Positions 49,263-60,392 of a DNA stretch of 64,000 bases are shown in pieces. Where the stretch lies: positions 9,424,001-9,488,000 of the forward strand of contig OZ059897.1 in assembly GCA_964057225.1 (NCBI GenBank), written 5' to 3'. The position numbers and the translations under genes are program-made. The DNA comes from Auanema rhodensis (lineage: Eukaryota; Nematoda; Chromadorea; Rhabditida; Rhabditidae). Position 1 is the stretch's first letter; every line of letters begins with the position of its first letter. The notes beneath the pieces are model-generated. The model saw only the letters and a program-made list of their open reading frames with translations. It was not told the DNA's origin and did not search any database.

Positions 49263-49593
49263 TTAAGCTTTACCTTTTATTTGAAATTTGAAAGTTTATT
49301 TTGAAAATTCATTTCTAACCTCTTTCTGATCAGATAGAATTCTGTAGCTGTAACATTGTTTCAGTTCTTAGAACTCTGTTTAAGTGTTTTCAAACTTTGT
49401 ATAGATAACAAGAAAAATGAAATGATAGAGATAGAACACTTCTGAGATCTTGATCCAAGGTTTTTCTGACGGACTGATCCATTAGAACCAAAGATTACAA
49501 GAATTATTCTGATTTCATCTGCATAAAGATCCAGTAGAAAATTACCTTTTGCTCTGAACATCTAAATGATTCAATACAATATCAGAAATCACA

Positions 49594-49666
49594 GCCCGGT
49601 TAGCTCAGTCGGTAGAGCACCAGACTCTTAATCTGGCTGTCGCGGGTTCGAGCCCCGCATCGGGCT
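49594..49666 (+). tRNA. tRNA-Lys-CTT: tRNA-Lys(CTT), unit 60
   Basis: Identical gene; its spacer is the empty-site version of the Ty3/gypsy target. Confidence 0.97.
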
Positions 49667-49997
49667 TTGAGTTTTACCTTTTATTTGAAATTATAACGTT
49701 TATTTTGAAAATTTATTCCTAACCTCTTTCTGATCAGATAGATTTCTGTAGATGTAACATTGTTTCAGTTCTTAGAACTCTGTTTAAGTGTTTTCAAACT
49801 TTGTATAGATAACAAGAAAAATGAAATGATAGAGATAGAACACTTCTAAGATCTCGATCCAAGGTTTTTCTGACGGACTGATCCATTAGAACCAAAGATT
49901 ACAAGAATTATTCTGATTTCACCTGCATAAAGATCCAGTAGAAAATTACCTTTTGCTCTGAACATCTAAATGATTCAATACAATATCAGAAATCACA

Positions 49998-50070
49998 GCC
50001 CGGTTAGCTCAGTCGGTAGAGCACCAGACTCTTAATCTGGCTGTCGCGGGTTCGAGCCCCGCATCGGGCT
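49998..50070 (+). tRNA. tRNA-Lys-CTT: tRNA-Lys(CTT), unit 61
   Basis: Identical gene; counterpart of unit 54. Confidence 0.97.
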
Positions 50071-50401
50071 TTAAGTTTTACCTTTTATTTGAAATTATAA
50101 CGTTTATTTTGAAAATTTATTCCTAACCTCTTTCTGATCAGATAGAATTCTGTAGATGTAACATTGTTTCAGTTCTTAGAACTCTGTTTAAGTGTTTTCA
50201 AACTTTGTAAAGATACCAAGAAAAATGAAATGATAGAGATAGAACACTTCTAAGATCTTGATCCAAGGTTTTTCTGACGGACTGATCCATTAGAACCAAA
50301 GATTACAAGAATTATTCTGATTTCACCTGCATAAAGATCCAGTAGAAAATTACCTTTTGCTCTGAACATCTAAATGATTCAATACAATATCAGAAATCAC
50401 A

Positions 50402-50474
50402 GCCCGGTTAGCTCAGTCGGTAGAGCACCAGACTCTTAATCTGGCTGTCGCGGGTTCGAGCCCCGCATCGGGCT
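50402..50474 (+). tRNA. tRNA-Lys-CTT: tRNA-Lys(CTT), unit 62
   Basis: Identical gene; counterpart of unit 55. Confidence 0.97.
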
Positions 50475-50805
50475 TTAAGTTTTACCTTTTATTTGAAATT
50501 ATAACGTTTATTTTGAAAATTTATTCCTAACCTCTTTCTGATCAGATAGAATTCTGTAGATGTAACATTGTTTTAGTTCTTAGAACTCTGTTTAAGTGTT
50601 TTCAAACTTTGTATAGATAACAAGAAAAATGAAATGATAGAGATAGAACACTTCTGAGATCTTGATCCAAGGTTTTTCTGACGGACTGATCCATTAGAAC
50701 CAAAGATTACAAGAATTATTCTGATTTCATCTGCATAAAGATCCAGTAGAAAATTACCTTTTGCTCTGAACATCTAAATGATTCAATACAATATCAGAAA
50801 TCACA

Positions 50806-50878
50806 GCCCGGTTAGCTCAGTCGGTAGAGCACCAGACTCTTAATCTGGCTGTCGCGGGTTCGAGCCCCGCATCGGGCT
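50806..50878 (+). tRNA. tRNA-Lys-CTT: tRNA-Lys(CTT), unit 63
   Basis: Identical gene; counterpart of unit 56. Confidence 0.97.
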
Positions 50879-51209
50879 TTGAGTTTTACCTTTTATTTGA
50901 AATTATAACGTTTATTTTGAAAATTTATTCCTAACCTCTATCTGATCAGATAGAATTCTGTAGCTGTAACATTGTTTCAGTTCTTAGAACTCTGTTTAAG
51001 TGTTTTCAAACTTTGTATAGATAACAAGAAAAATGAAATGATAGAGATTGAACACTTCTGAGATCTTGATCCAAGGTTTTTCTGACGGACTGATCCATTA
51101 GAACCAAAGATTACAAGAATTATTCTGATTTCATCTGCATAAAGATCCAGTAGAAAATTACCTTTTGCTCTGAACATCTAAATGATTCAATACAATATCA
51201 GAAATCACA

Positions 51210-51282
51210 GCCCGGTTAGCTCAGTCGGTAGAGCACCAGACTCTTAATCTGGCTGTCGCGGGTTCGAGCCCCGCATCGGGCT
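51210..51282 (+). tRNA. tRNA-Lys-CTT: tRNA-Lys(CTT), unit 64
   Basis: Identical gene; GAGATTGAAC marker again. Confidence 0.97.
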
Positions 51283-51613
51283 TTGAGTTTTACCTTTTAT
51301 TTGAAATTATAACGTTTATTTTGAAAATTTATTCCTAACCTCTATCTGATCAGATAGAATTCTGTAGCTGTAACATTGTTTCAGTTCTTAGAACTCTGTT
51401 TAAGTGTTTTCAAACTTTGTATAGATAACAAGAAAAATGAAATGATAGAGATTGAACACTTCTGAGATCTTGATCCAAGGTTTTTCTGACGGACTGATCC
51501 ATTAGAACCAAAGATTACAAGAATTATTCTGATTTCATCTGCATAAAGATCCAGTAGAAAATTACCTTTTGCTCTGAACATCTAAATGATTCAATACAAT
51601 ATCAGAAATCACA

Positions 51614-51686
51614 GCCCGGTTAGCTCAGTCGGTAGAGCACCAGACTCTTAATCTGGCTGTCGCGGGTTCGAGCCCCGCATCGGGCT
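51614..51686 (+). tRNA. tRNA-Lys-CTT: tRNA-Lys(CTT), unit 65
   Basis: Identical gene; TTGAG trailer with GTAGATG. Confidence 0.97.
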
Positions 51687-52017
51687 TTGAGTTTTACCTT
51701 TTATTTGAAATTATAACGTTTATTTTGAAAATTTATTCCTAACCTCTATCTGATCAGATAGAATTCTGTAGATGTAACATTGTTTCAGTTCTTAGAACTC
51801 TGTTTAAGTGTTTTCAAACTTTGTATAGATAACAAGAAAAATGAAATGATAGAGATAGAACACTTCTGAGATCTTGATCCAAGGTTTTTCTGACGGACTG
51901 ATCCATTAGAACCAAAGATTACAAGAATTATTCTGATTTCATCTGCATAAAGATCCAGTAGAAAATTACCTTTTGCTCTGAACATCTAAATGATTCAATA
52001 CAATATCAGAAATCACA

Positions 52018-52090
52018 GCCCGGTTAGCTCAGTCGGTAGAGCACCAGACTCTTAATCTGGCTGTCGCGGGTTCGAGCCCCGCATCGGGCT
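52018..52090 (+). tRNA. tRNA-Lys-CTT: tRNA-Lys(CTT), unit 66
   Basis: Identical gene; the short LTR element begins 239 bp downstream in its spacer. Confidence 0.97.
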
Positions 52091-52329
52091 TTAAGTTTTA
52101 CCTTTTATTTGAAATTATAACGTTTATTTTGAAAATTTATTCCTAACCTCTTTCTGATCAGATAGAATTCTGTAGATGTAACATTGTTTTAGTTCTTAGA
52201 ACTCTGTTTAAGTGTTTTCAAACTTTGTATAGATAACAAGAAAAATGAAATGATAGAGATAGAACACTTCTGAGATCTTGATCCAAGGTTTTTCTGACGG
52301 ACTGATCCATTAGAACCAAAGATTACAAG

Positions 52330-52710
52330 TGTCACATCTGCAAGCACATGGTAAACATGTGCGCGCTATTCAAATAGCGGGAGCCTGAACAAGCCCCGCC
52401 TACAACATGGGACACACATGGCACTCTTGCTTCTGGCCTAACCCAGATAGGTTGTCTTATAGCCATGTGAGTCTCATCTCTATATCATCTATATCTATAC
52501 TCTATTTAATACTTTATTATATCTCTTTATATTCTTTCTTAATGTAATTCTTATATTGTATTTTCTTGTTATCTGATAATGAATCCTTTTCTCTTTAAGT
52601 ATTTGTCTTAATAAGGAAATCGGGGCGTTCGGGTCTGCCTACCTAAGGAACAAGGTAGAAGTACATATATCTTCCGACCATGAAAAGACGGGAAGAAACA
52701 ATATGTAACG
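52330..52710 (+). repeat. Copy A 5' LTR
   Basis: Starts TGTCACAT and ends TATGTAACG. Two adjacent perfect 7-bp dyads lie near its left end (52344-52362 and 52364-52379). It differs from its 3' partner at offsets 229 (T/C) and 256 (C/T). Confidence 0.93.
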
Positions 52711-52723
52711 TGGAGGTTCCACC
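52711..52723 (+). promoter_or_regulatory. Copy A primer-binding site, tRNA-Gln type
   Basis: TGGAGGTTCCACC, directly after the LTR, complements the tRNA-Gln 3' end over 13 nt. Confidence 0.75.
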
Positions 52724-53732
52724 TTGCTTACTTTACTGTTAATTTATTGACATCAAGTACGAGACTTTTGGACTTAATTACCCAACAGTGAGGAGTAACC
52801 GAGCCGTGCACCATGATTTCCCCAAAAATTATTTTGGCTACCACTTCTCCTCCGCTCAACGAAAACTGGGAGGTGTCTGAGACGTTTGGGGAAACTATCA
52901 GACAATAGTTTTGACGAGCGTTACCTTTTTGTTATGCACGCGCGTGCTATTTTGATTCATTACTTTATGATGTGAATGTCCAGTGTGGCAACAGAGCTCA
53001 CTTTTTAGCTGAGTTGTTTGGAAGCTGGAGGCTGTTGGGATAATTTTATTTACGATTTTTTGATTTTGATTCACATCCAAGGGTTCATCAGGGTTCTACT
53101 CCTGTTAACTCTTTTCTTATTAGTTCAGAGATAATAAGAATATTTAAATTCCTACCCACCCAAGTCCACTCTACGTCTGCCAACGTTTCCTTTTTCCTAT
53201 ATTATTGACAGATTACTGAATTTAAATTCCTATATCAATCTTAAATTACCTTCTAAATCTTTTGAAATTAAATTAAAAATTATCTTAATTAAGATTTATT
53301 TTGAAATTCTTTCTACAAATCTTAATAAACTTTATAAAATTGAACTTAATATACGAGATGAGACATTTTTGTTTACTTTAAGCTTACTCACATTCAAATA
53401 GTTGGCCCACGCGTACCAGCTGTTCGGCATGTGTAGTCAATAACAGCTGTTAAAATTCAAAAGTTTTCAAACAGGCTTAAGGCACCATCTGTGATTCCTA
53501 ATTTGTCTCTAAGCTGACATTAGTGATTATAATATTCAAATATCACGACAGACGGTCAATGGTTGTTTACCATAAGCGCTAACATCTGGTGTCGTGACAC
53601 ATGGCTGGAGGCGGAGCTTGAAGCTTCAACGATCCTCCTTCATCAGACGCCATTGTCACAAACGTTTTTACTGGAGTCTAGTTGCTTCCAGTACGCGCTC
53701 TTATATTCATCTAACTGTATTCACCAGCCACC
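52724..53732 (+). other. Copy A leader
   Basis: One kilobase of AT-rich leader with no supported gene. Short frames on either strand lack coding character. Confidence 0.5.
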
Positions 53733-53771
53733 ATGTCGGACTCGGACATCAGCGAGGACAACAAAGATTAG
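53733..53771 (+). pseudogene. Copy A gag start stub (12 codons)
   Basis: An ATG in strong context (GCCACC before it) opens an acidic 12-residue peptide and hits TAG exactly where integrase-like sequence begins in another frame. I infer it is the first part of gag, truncated by the internal deletion. Confidence 0.6.
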
Positions 53772-54076
53772 GAACAAGGATCACCAGAGCCATACCTTTT
53801 GTATGTCACACAACAACAAAGAAGAATGAACAACGGTACAATACACGAAATAGAACACAAAATAAAGAAATTCAGGTTAATGACTTAGTTATGATAAAAG
53901 TGAATTCTACTCGAAACAAACTAACACCTTCATTCGAAGGGCCTTATTTAGTTACAGCAGTTCAAAGATCTTTCGTCGTGGTTCAAACAGATAAAGGAAA
54001 AAGCAGAAGAGTACACAAGGACTTTGTCAAACCTTACCAACGGACAACATCTATTCCGGTTATCACAATTTCTTGA
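53772..54076 (+). pseudogene. Copy A integrase C-terminal remnant
   Basis: About 100 codons encode a tail typical of Ty3/gypsy integrase: a basic Arg/Asn stretch, then a beta-rich fold with the L-x-P-x-F-x-G-P-Y pattern and a closing V-H-x-D-x-V-K-P-Y-like motif. There is no ATG in frame before the domain and the catalytic core is absent, so it is not a functional integrase. Confidence 0.85.
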
Positions 54077-54669
54077 AGGTAGTTTTTTTTTTAACAAAAT
54101 CAAATTGTTGAAATTTTTTTTTTATTTTATTTTGTGCCATTTCTGATTGTACCACTTCTTTGTTGTTGATTGATTTTCTCTGAGAAGTCTGCTATTGTTT
54201 TACAAAAGTTTGTTTTATTACTCCAACTCTCATTGAGTAGATTTTTTTTTTCAACTCTTGTGAATCTTGCTAATTTTTTATGCTTAATCATTACTTGTAT
54301 TCACCTTATGGACATTAGTCATACGGGTTAAACGAGTTTTCATTTTTTTGTACAGAACGGGCTCGACCTATTCTCAGGGTAACACCGTACCTGTACAACT
54401 CAAGAAAATGAACGACTATATCACAGTCGAATGGTTTAGAAGCAAAGCTCTCGTTTGCAAGCATTTCACTACTCAAGTGAATGGAATAGAATCTATTCGA
54501 TACTACATTTTGAATTCAACAAACTTGAAGAGACAATAGCTAAACTTTCAAATCGTATTGTATACATTATTTTTTATCGACTACACCATGATTTTTTTTT
54601 TCCAACATCCAACTATCTTAAAAAGTGAATTAATTTATTTTGTTTTTGAACGAGGACGTTCAACTTTTT
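54077..54669 (+). other. Copy A 3' region with splice-acceptor-like site
   Basis: T-rich non-coding sequence. A strong 3' splice-site-like sequence (T7 then GTACAG, ending about 54355) opens directly into a frame that stays open to TAG at 54539. This might be a 3' exon of an accessory or env-like gene of the parent element. Confidence 0.35.
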
Positions 54670-54681
54670 AAGGTGGGGGGA
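54670..54681 (+). promoter_or_regulatory. Copy A polypurine tract
   Basis: AAGGTGGGGGGA abuts the 3' LTR and is the expected plus-strand primer site. Confidence 0.8.
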
Positions 54682-55062
54682 TGTCACATCTGCAAGCACA
54701 TGGTAAACATGTGCGCGCTATTCAAATAGCGGGAGCCTGAACAAGCCCCGCCTACAACATGGGACACACATGGCACTCTTGCTTCTGGCCTAACCCAGAT
54801 AGGTTGTCTTATAGCCATGTGAGTCTCATCTCTATATCATCTATATCTATACTCTATTTAATACTTTATTATATCTCTTTATATTCTTTCTTAATGTAAT
54901 TCTTATATTGCATTTTCTTGTTATCTGATAATGAATCTTTTTCTCTTTAAGTATTTGTCTTAATAAGGAAATCGGGGCGTTCGGGTCTGCCTACCTAAGG
55001 AACAAGGTAGAAGTACATATATCTTCCGACCATGAAAAGACGGGAAGAAACAATATGTAACG
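54682..55062 (+). repeat. Copy A 3' LTR
   Basis: 381-bp partner of 52330-52710, followed by the CAAG target duplication and the remaining tRNA spacer. Confidence 0.93.
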
Positions 55063-55158
55063 CAAGAATTATTCTGATTTCATCTGCATAAAGATCCAGT
55101 AGAAAATTACCTTTTGCTCTGAACATCTAAATGATTCAATACAATATCAGAAATCACA

Positions 55159-55231
55159 GCCCGGTTAGCTCAGTCGGTAGAGCACCAGACTCTTAATCTG
55201 GCTGTCGCGGGTTCGAGCCCCGCATCGGGCT
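55159..55231 (+). tRNA. tRNA-Lys-CTT: tRNA-Lys(CTT), unit 67
   Basis: Identical gene, 97 bp after the copy A 3' LTR. Confidence 0.97.
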
Positions 55232-55562
55232 TTGAGTTTTACCTTTTATTTGAAATTATAACGTTTATTTTGAAAATTTATTCCTAACCTCTATCTGATC
55301 AGATAGAATTCTGTAGCTGTAACATTGTTTCAGTTCTTAGAACTCTGTTTAAGTGTTTTCAAACTTTGTATAGATAACAAGAAAAATGAAATGATAGAGA
55401 TTGAACACTTCTGAGATCTTGATCCAAGGTTTTTCTGACGGACTGATCCATTAGAACCAAAGATTACAAGAATTATTCTGATTTCATCTGCATAAAGATC
55501 CAGTAGAAAATTACCTTTTGCTCTGAACATCTAAATGATTCAATACAATATCAGAAATCACA

Positions 55563-55635
55563 GCCCGGTTAGCTCAGTCGGTAGAGCACCAGACTCTTAA
55601 TCTGGCTGTCGCGGGTTCGAGCCCCGCATCGGGCT
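55563..55635 (+). tRNA. tRNA-Lys-CTT: tRNA-Lys(CTT), unit 68
   Basis: Identical gene; spacer carries the private TTAGAGCC. Confidence 0.97.
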
Positions 55636-55966
55636 TTGAGTTTTACCTTTTATTTGAAATTATAACGTTTATTTTGAAAATTTATTCCTAACCTCTATCT
55701 GATCAGATAGAATTCTGTAGCTGTAACATTGTTTCAGTTCTTAGAACTCTGTTTAAGTGTTTTCAAACTTTGTATAGATAACAAGAAAAATGAAATGATA
55801 GAGATTGAACACTTCTGAGATCTTGATCCAAGGTTTTTCTGACGGACTGATCCATTAGAGCCAAAGATTACAAGAATTATTCTGATTTCATCTGCATAAA
55901 GATCCAGTAGAAAATTACCTTTTGCTCTGAACATCTAAATGATTCAATACAATATCAGAAATCACA

Positions 55967-56039
55967 GCCCGGTTAGCTCAGTCGGTAGAGCACCAGACTC
56001 TTAATCTGGCTGTCGCGGGTTCGAGCCCCGCATCGGGCT
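55967..56039 (+). tRNA. tRNA-Lys-CTT: tRNA-Lys(CTT), unit 69
   Basis: Identical gene; TTGAG trailer, GTAGATG marker. Confidence 0.97.
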
Positions 56040-56370
56040 TTGAGTTTTACCTTTTATTTGAAATTATAACGTTTATTTTGAAAATTTATTCCTAACCTCT
56101 ATCTGATCAGATAGAATTCTGTAGATGTAACATTGTTTCAGTTCTTAGAACTCTGTTTAAGTGTTTTCAAACTTTGTATAGATAACAAGAAAAATGAAAT
56201 GATAGAGATAGAACACTTCTGAGATCTTGATCCAAGGTTTTTCTGACGGACTGATCCATTAGAACCAAAGATTACAAGAATTATTCTGATTTCATCTGCA
56301 TAAAGATCCAGTAGAAAATTACCTTTTGCTCTGAACATCTAAATGATTCAATACAATATCAGAAATCACA

Positions 56371-56443
56371 GCCCGGTTAGCTCAGTCGGTAGAGCACCAG
56401 ACTCTTAATCTGGCTGTCGCGGGTTCGAGCCCCGCATCGGGCT
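56371..56443 (+). tRNA. tRNA-Lys-CTT: tRNA-Lys(CTT), unit 70
   Basis: Identical gene; GTAGCTG marker. Confidence 0.97.
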
Positions 56444-56774
56444 TTGAGTTTTACCTTTTATTTGAAATTATAACGTTTATTTTGAAAATTTATTCCTAAC
56501 CTCTATCTGATCAGATAGAATTCTGTAGCTGTAACATTGTTTCAGTTCTTAGAACTCTGTTTAAGTGTTTTCAAACTTTGTATAGATAACAAGAAAAATG
56601 AAATGATAGAGATAGAACACTTCTGAGATCTTGATCCAAGGTTTTTCTGACGGACTGATCCATTAGAACCAAAGATTACAAGAATTATTCTGATTTCATC
56701 TGCATAAAGATCCAGTAGAAAATTACCTTTTGCTCTGAACATCTAAATGATTCAATACAATATCAGAAATCACA

Positions 56775-56847
56775 GCCCGGTTAGCTCAGTCGGTAGAGCA
56801 CCAGACTCTTAATCTGGCTGTCGCGGGTTCGAGCCCCGCATCGGGCT
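56775..56847 (+). tRNA. tRNA-Lys-CTT: tRNA-Lys(CTT), unit 71
   Basis: Identical gene; spacer matches that of unit 66 up to the same LTR insertion point. Confidence 0.97.
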
Positions 56848-57086
56848 TTAAGTTTTACCTTTTATTTGAAATTATAACGTTTATTTTGAAAATTTATTCC
56901 TAACCTCTTTCTGATCAGATAGAATTCTGTAGATGTAACATTGTTTTAGTTCTTAGAACTCTGTTTAAGTGTTTTCAAACTTTGTATAGATAACAAGAAA
57001 AATGAAATGATAGAGATAGAACACTTCTGAGATCTTGATCCAAGGTTTTTCTGACGGACTGATCCATTAGAACCAAAGATTACAAG

Positions 57087-57467
57087 TGTCACATCTGCAA
57101 GCACATGGTAAACATGTGCGCGCTATTCAAATAGCGGGAGCCTGAACAAGCCCCGCCTACAACATGGGACACACATGGCACTCTTGCTTCTGGCCTAACC
57201 CAGATAGGTTGTCTTATAGCCATGTGAGTCTCATCTCTATATCATCTATATCTATACTCTATTTAATACTTTATTATATCTCTTTATATTCTTTCTTAAT
57301 GTAATTCTTATATTGTATTTTCTTGTTATCTGATAATGAATCCTTTTCTCTTTAAGTATTTGTCTTAATAAGGAAATCGGGGCGTTCGGGTCTGCCTACC
57401 TAAGGAACAAGGTAGAAGTACATATATCTTCCGACCATGAAAAGACGGGAAGAAACAATATGTAACG
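57087..57467 (+). repeat. Copy B 5' LTR
   Basis: Carries T at offset 229 and C at offset 256, as in copy A's 5' LTR. Confidence 0.93.
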
Positions 57468-57480
57468 TGGAGGTTCCACC
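57468..57480 (+). promoter_or_regulatory. Copy B primer-binding site, tRNA-Gln type
   Basis: Same 13-nt site as copy A. Confidence 0.75.
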
Positions 57481-58489
57481 TTGCTTACTTTACTGTTAAT
57501 TTATTGACATCAAGTACGAGACTTTTGAACTTAATTACCCAACAGTGAGGAGTAACCGAGCCGTGCACCATGATTTCCCCAAAAATTATTTTGGCTACCA
57601 CTTCTCCTCCGCTCAACGAAAACTGGGAGGTGTCTGAGACGTTTGGGGAAACTATCAGACAATAGTTTTGACGAGCGTTACCTTTTTGTTATGCACGCGC
57701 GTGCTATTTTGATTCATTACTTTATGATGTGAATGTCCAGTGTGGCAACAGAGCTCACTTTTTAGCTGAGTTGTTTGGAAGCTGGAGGCTGTTGGGATAA
57801 TTTTATTTACGATTTTTTGATTTTGATTCACATCCAAGGGTTCATCAGGGTTCTACTCCTGTTAACTCTTTTCTTATTAGTTCAGAGATAATAAGAATAT
57901 TTAAATTCCTACCCACCCAAGTCCACTCTACGTCTGCCAACGTTTCCTTTTTCCTATATTATTGACAGATTACTGAATTTAAATTCCTATATCAATCTTA
58001 AATTACCTTCTAAATCTTTTGAAATTAAATTAAAAATTATCTTAATTAAGATTTATTTTGAAATTCTTTCTACAAATCTTAATAAACTTTATAAAATTGA
58101 ACTTAATATACGAGATGAGACATTTTTGTTTACTTTAAGCTTACTCACATTCAAATAGTTGGCCCACGCGTACCAGCTGTTCGGCATGTGTAGTCAATAA
58201 CAGCTGTTAAAATTCAAAAGTTTTCAAACAGGCTTAAGGCACCATCTGTGATTCCTAATTTGTCTCTAAGCTGACATTAGTGATTATAATATTCAAATAT
58301 CACGACAGACGGTCAATGGTTGTTTACCATAAGCGCTAACATCTGGTGTCGTGACACATGGCTGGAGGCGGAGCTTGAAGCTTCAACGATCCTCCTTCAT
58401 CAGACGCCATTGTCACAAACGTTTTTACTGGAGTCTAGTTGCTTCCAGTACGCGCTCTTATATTCATCTAACTGTATTCACCAGCCACC
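57481..58489 (+). other. Copy B leader
   Basis: Duplicate of the copy A leader; A at 57528 is the one difference noted. No gene is supported. Confidence 0.5.
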
Positions 58490-58528
58490 ATGTCGGACTC
58501 GGACATCAGCGAGGACAACAAAGATTAG
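58490..58528 (+). pseudogene. Copy B gag start stub (12 codons)
   Basis: Same strong-context ATG and early TAG as copy A, so the truncating deletion predates the duplication. Confidence 0.6.
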
Positions 58529-58833
58529 GAACAAGGATCACCAGAGCCATACCTTTTGTATGTCACACAACAACAAAGAAGAATGAACAACGGTACAATA
58601 CACGAAATAGAACACAAAATAAAGAAATTCAGGTTAATGACTTAGTTATGATAAAAGTGAATTCTACTCGAAACAAACTAACACCTTCATTCGAAGGGCC
58701 TTATTTAGTTACAGCAGTTCAAAGATCTTTCGTCGTGGTTCAAACAGATAAAGGAAAAAGCAGAAGAGTACACAAGGACTTTGTCAAACCTTACCAACGG
58801 ACAACATCTATTCCGGTTATCACAATTTCTTGA
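58529..58833 (+). pseudogene. Copy B integrase C-terminal remnant
   Basis: Translation identical to the copy A remnant; the catalytic core is missing here too. Confidence 0.85.
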
Positions 58834-59426
58834 AGGTAGTTTTTTTTTTAACAAAATCAAATTGTTGAAATTTTTTTTTTATTTTATTTTGTGCCATTTC
58901 TGATTGTACCACTTCTTTGTTGTTGATTGATTTTCTCTGAGAAGTCTGCTATTGTTTTACAAAAGTTTGTTTTATTACTCCAACTCTCATTGAGTAGATT
59001 TTTTTTTTCAACTCTTGTGAATCTTGCTAATTTTTTATGCTTAATCATTACTTGTATTCACCTTATGGACATTAGTCATACGGGTTAAACGAGTTTTCAT
59101 TTTTTTGTACAGAACGGGCTCGACCTATTCTCAGGGTAACACCGTACCTGTACAACTCAAGAAAATGAACGACTATATCACAGTCGAATGGTTTAGAAGC
59201 AAAGCTCTCGTTTGCAAGCATTTCACTACTCAAGTGAATGGAATAGAATCTATTCGATACTACATTTTGAATTCAACAAACTTGAAGAGACAATAGCTAA
59301 ACTTTCAAATCGTATTGTATACATTATTTTTTATCGACTACACCATGATTTTTTTTTTCCAACATCCAACTATCTTAAAAAGTGAATTAATTTATTTTGT
59401 TTTTGAACGAGGACGTTCAACTTTTT
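58834..59426 (+). other. Copy B 3' region with splice-acceptor-like site
   Basis: Duplicate of 54077-54669, with the acceptor-like site ending about 59112 and the open frame to 59296. Confidence 0.35.
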
Positions 59427-59438
59427 AAGGTGGGGGGA
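59427..59438 (+). promoter_or_regulatory. Copy B polypurine tract
   Basis: Same purine tract abutting the LTR as in copy A. Confidence 0.8.
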
Positions 59439-59819
59439 TGTCACATCTGCAAGCACATGGTAAACATGTGCGCGCTATTCAAATAGCGGGAGCCTGAACA
59501 AGCCCCGCCTACAACATGGGACACACATGGCACTCTTGCTTCTGGCCTAACCCAGATAGGTTGTCTTATAGCCATGTGAGTCTCATCTCTATATCATCTA
59601 TATCTATACTCTATTTAATACTTTATTATATCTCTTTATATTCTTTCTTAATGTAATTCTTATATTGCATTTTCTTGTTATCTGATAATGAATCTTTTTC
59701 TCTTTAAGTATTTGTCTTAATAAGGAAATCGGGGCGTTCGGGTCTGCCTACCTAAGGAACAAGGTAGAAGTACATATATCTTCCGACCATGAAAAGACGG
59801 GAAGAAACAATATGTAACG
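59439..59819 (+). repeat. Copy B 3' LTR
   Basis: Carries C at offset 229 and T at offset 256, as in copy A's 3' LTR. Confidence 0.93.
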
Positions 59820-59915
59820 CAAGAATTATTCTGATTTCATCTGCATAAAGATCCAGTAGAAAATTACCTTTTGCTCTGAACATCTAAATGATTCAATACA
59901 ATATCAGAAATCACA

Positions 59916-59988
59916 GCCCGGTTAGCTCAGTCGGTAGAGCACCAGACTCTTAATCTGGCTGTCGCGGGTTCGAGCCCCGCATCGGGCT
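59916..59988 (+). tRNA. tRNA-Lys-CTT: tRNA-Lys(CTT), unit 72
   Basis: Identical gene; duplicate of unit 67. Confidence 0.97.
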
Positions 59989-60319
59989 TTGAGTTTTACC
60001 TTTTATTTGAAATTATAACGTTTATTTTGAAAATTTATTCCTAACCTCTATCTGATCAGATAGAATTCTGTAGCTGTAACATTGTTTCAGTTCTTAGAAC
60101 TCTGTTTAAGTGTTTTCAAACTTTGTATAGATAACAAGAAAAATGAAATGATAGAGATTGAACACTTCTGAGATCTTGATCCAAGGTTTTTCTGACGGAC
60201 TGATCCATTAGAACCAAAGATTACAAGAATTATTCTGATTTCATCTGCATAAAGATCCAGTAGAAAATTACCTTTTGCTCTGAACATCTAAATGATTCAA
60301 TACAATATCAGAAATCACA

Positions 60320-60392
60320 GCCCGGTTAGCTCAGTCGGTAGAGCACCAGACTCTTAATCTGGCTGTCGCGGGTTCGAGCCCCGCATCGGGCT
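60320..60392 (+). tRNA. tRNA-Lys-CTT: tRNA-Lys(CTT), unit 73
   Basis: Identical gene; duplicate of unit 68, including TTAGAGCC. Confidence 0.97.

Larger units (their letters stand above)
46928..52329 (+). repeat. Tandem tRNA-Lys(CTT) array, block 3 (13 units)
   Basis: 404-bp units, mostly of the second spacer lineage. Units 47170-48382 share private markers with 49998-51210 (seven units apart), and units 48382-49594 with 32826-34442. This shows duplicated multi-unit blocks. Spacers hold no other gene. Confidence 0.96.
52330..55062 (+). mobile_element. Internally deleted Ty3/gypsy-type element, copy A (2733 bp)
   Basis: The element has 381-bp LTRs that differ at two transitions, a tRNA-Gln-type primer site, a polypurine tract and a 4-bp target duplication CAAG (52326-52329 and 55063-55066). 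The 1.97-kb interior keeps only a 12-codon ATG-initiated stub and the C-terminal end of integrase; protease, RT, RNase H and the integrase core are missing. It should depend on a full-length relative, and none of its own family is in this window. Confidence 0.93.
55063..57086 (+). repeat. Tandem tRNA-Lys(CTT) array, block 4 (5 units)
   Basis: Five second-lineage 404-bp units between the two short LTR elements; spacers contain nothing else that I recognise. Confidence 0.96.
57087..59819 (+). mobile_element. Internally deleted Ty3/gypsy-type element, copy B (2733 bp)
   Basis: Copy of the 52330 element shifted by 4757 bp, with the same LTR mismatches and the same CAAG flanks (57083-57086 and 59820-59823). 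It arose by duplication of the locus, not by a second transposition. Confidence 0.93.

Noticed and set aside
52898..53080. 60-codon minus-strand ORF, repeated at 57655-57837
   Set aside because: Identical only because the element is duplicated; no domain and no supporting signals.
53594..53771. GTG-started extension of the integrase remnant
   Set aside because: No ATG, no integrase similarity in this part, and the stretch overlaps the leader and gag stub in another frame.
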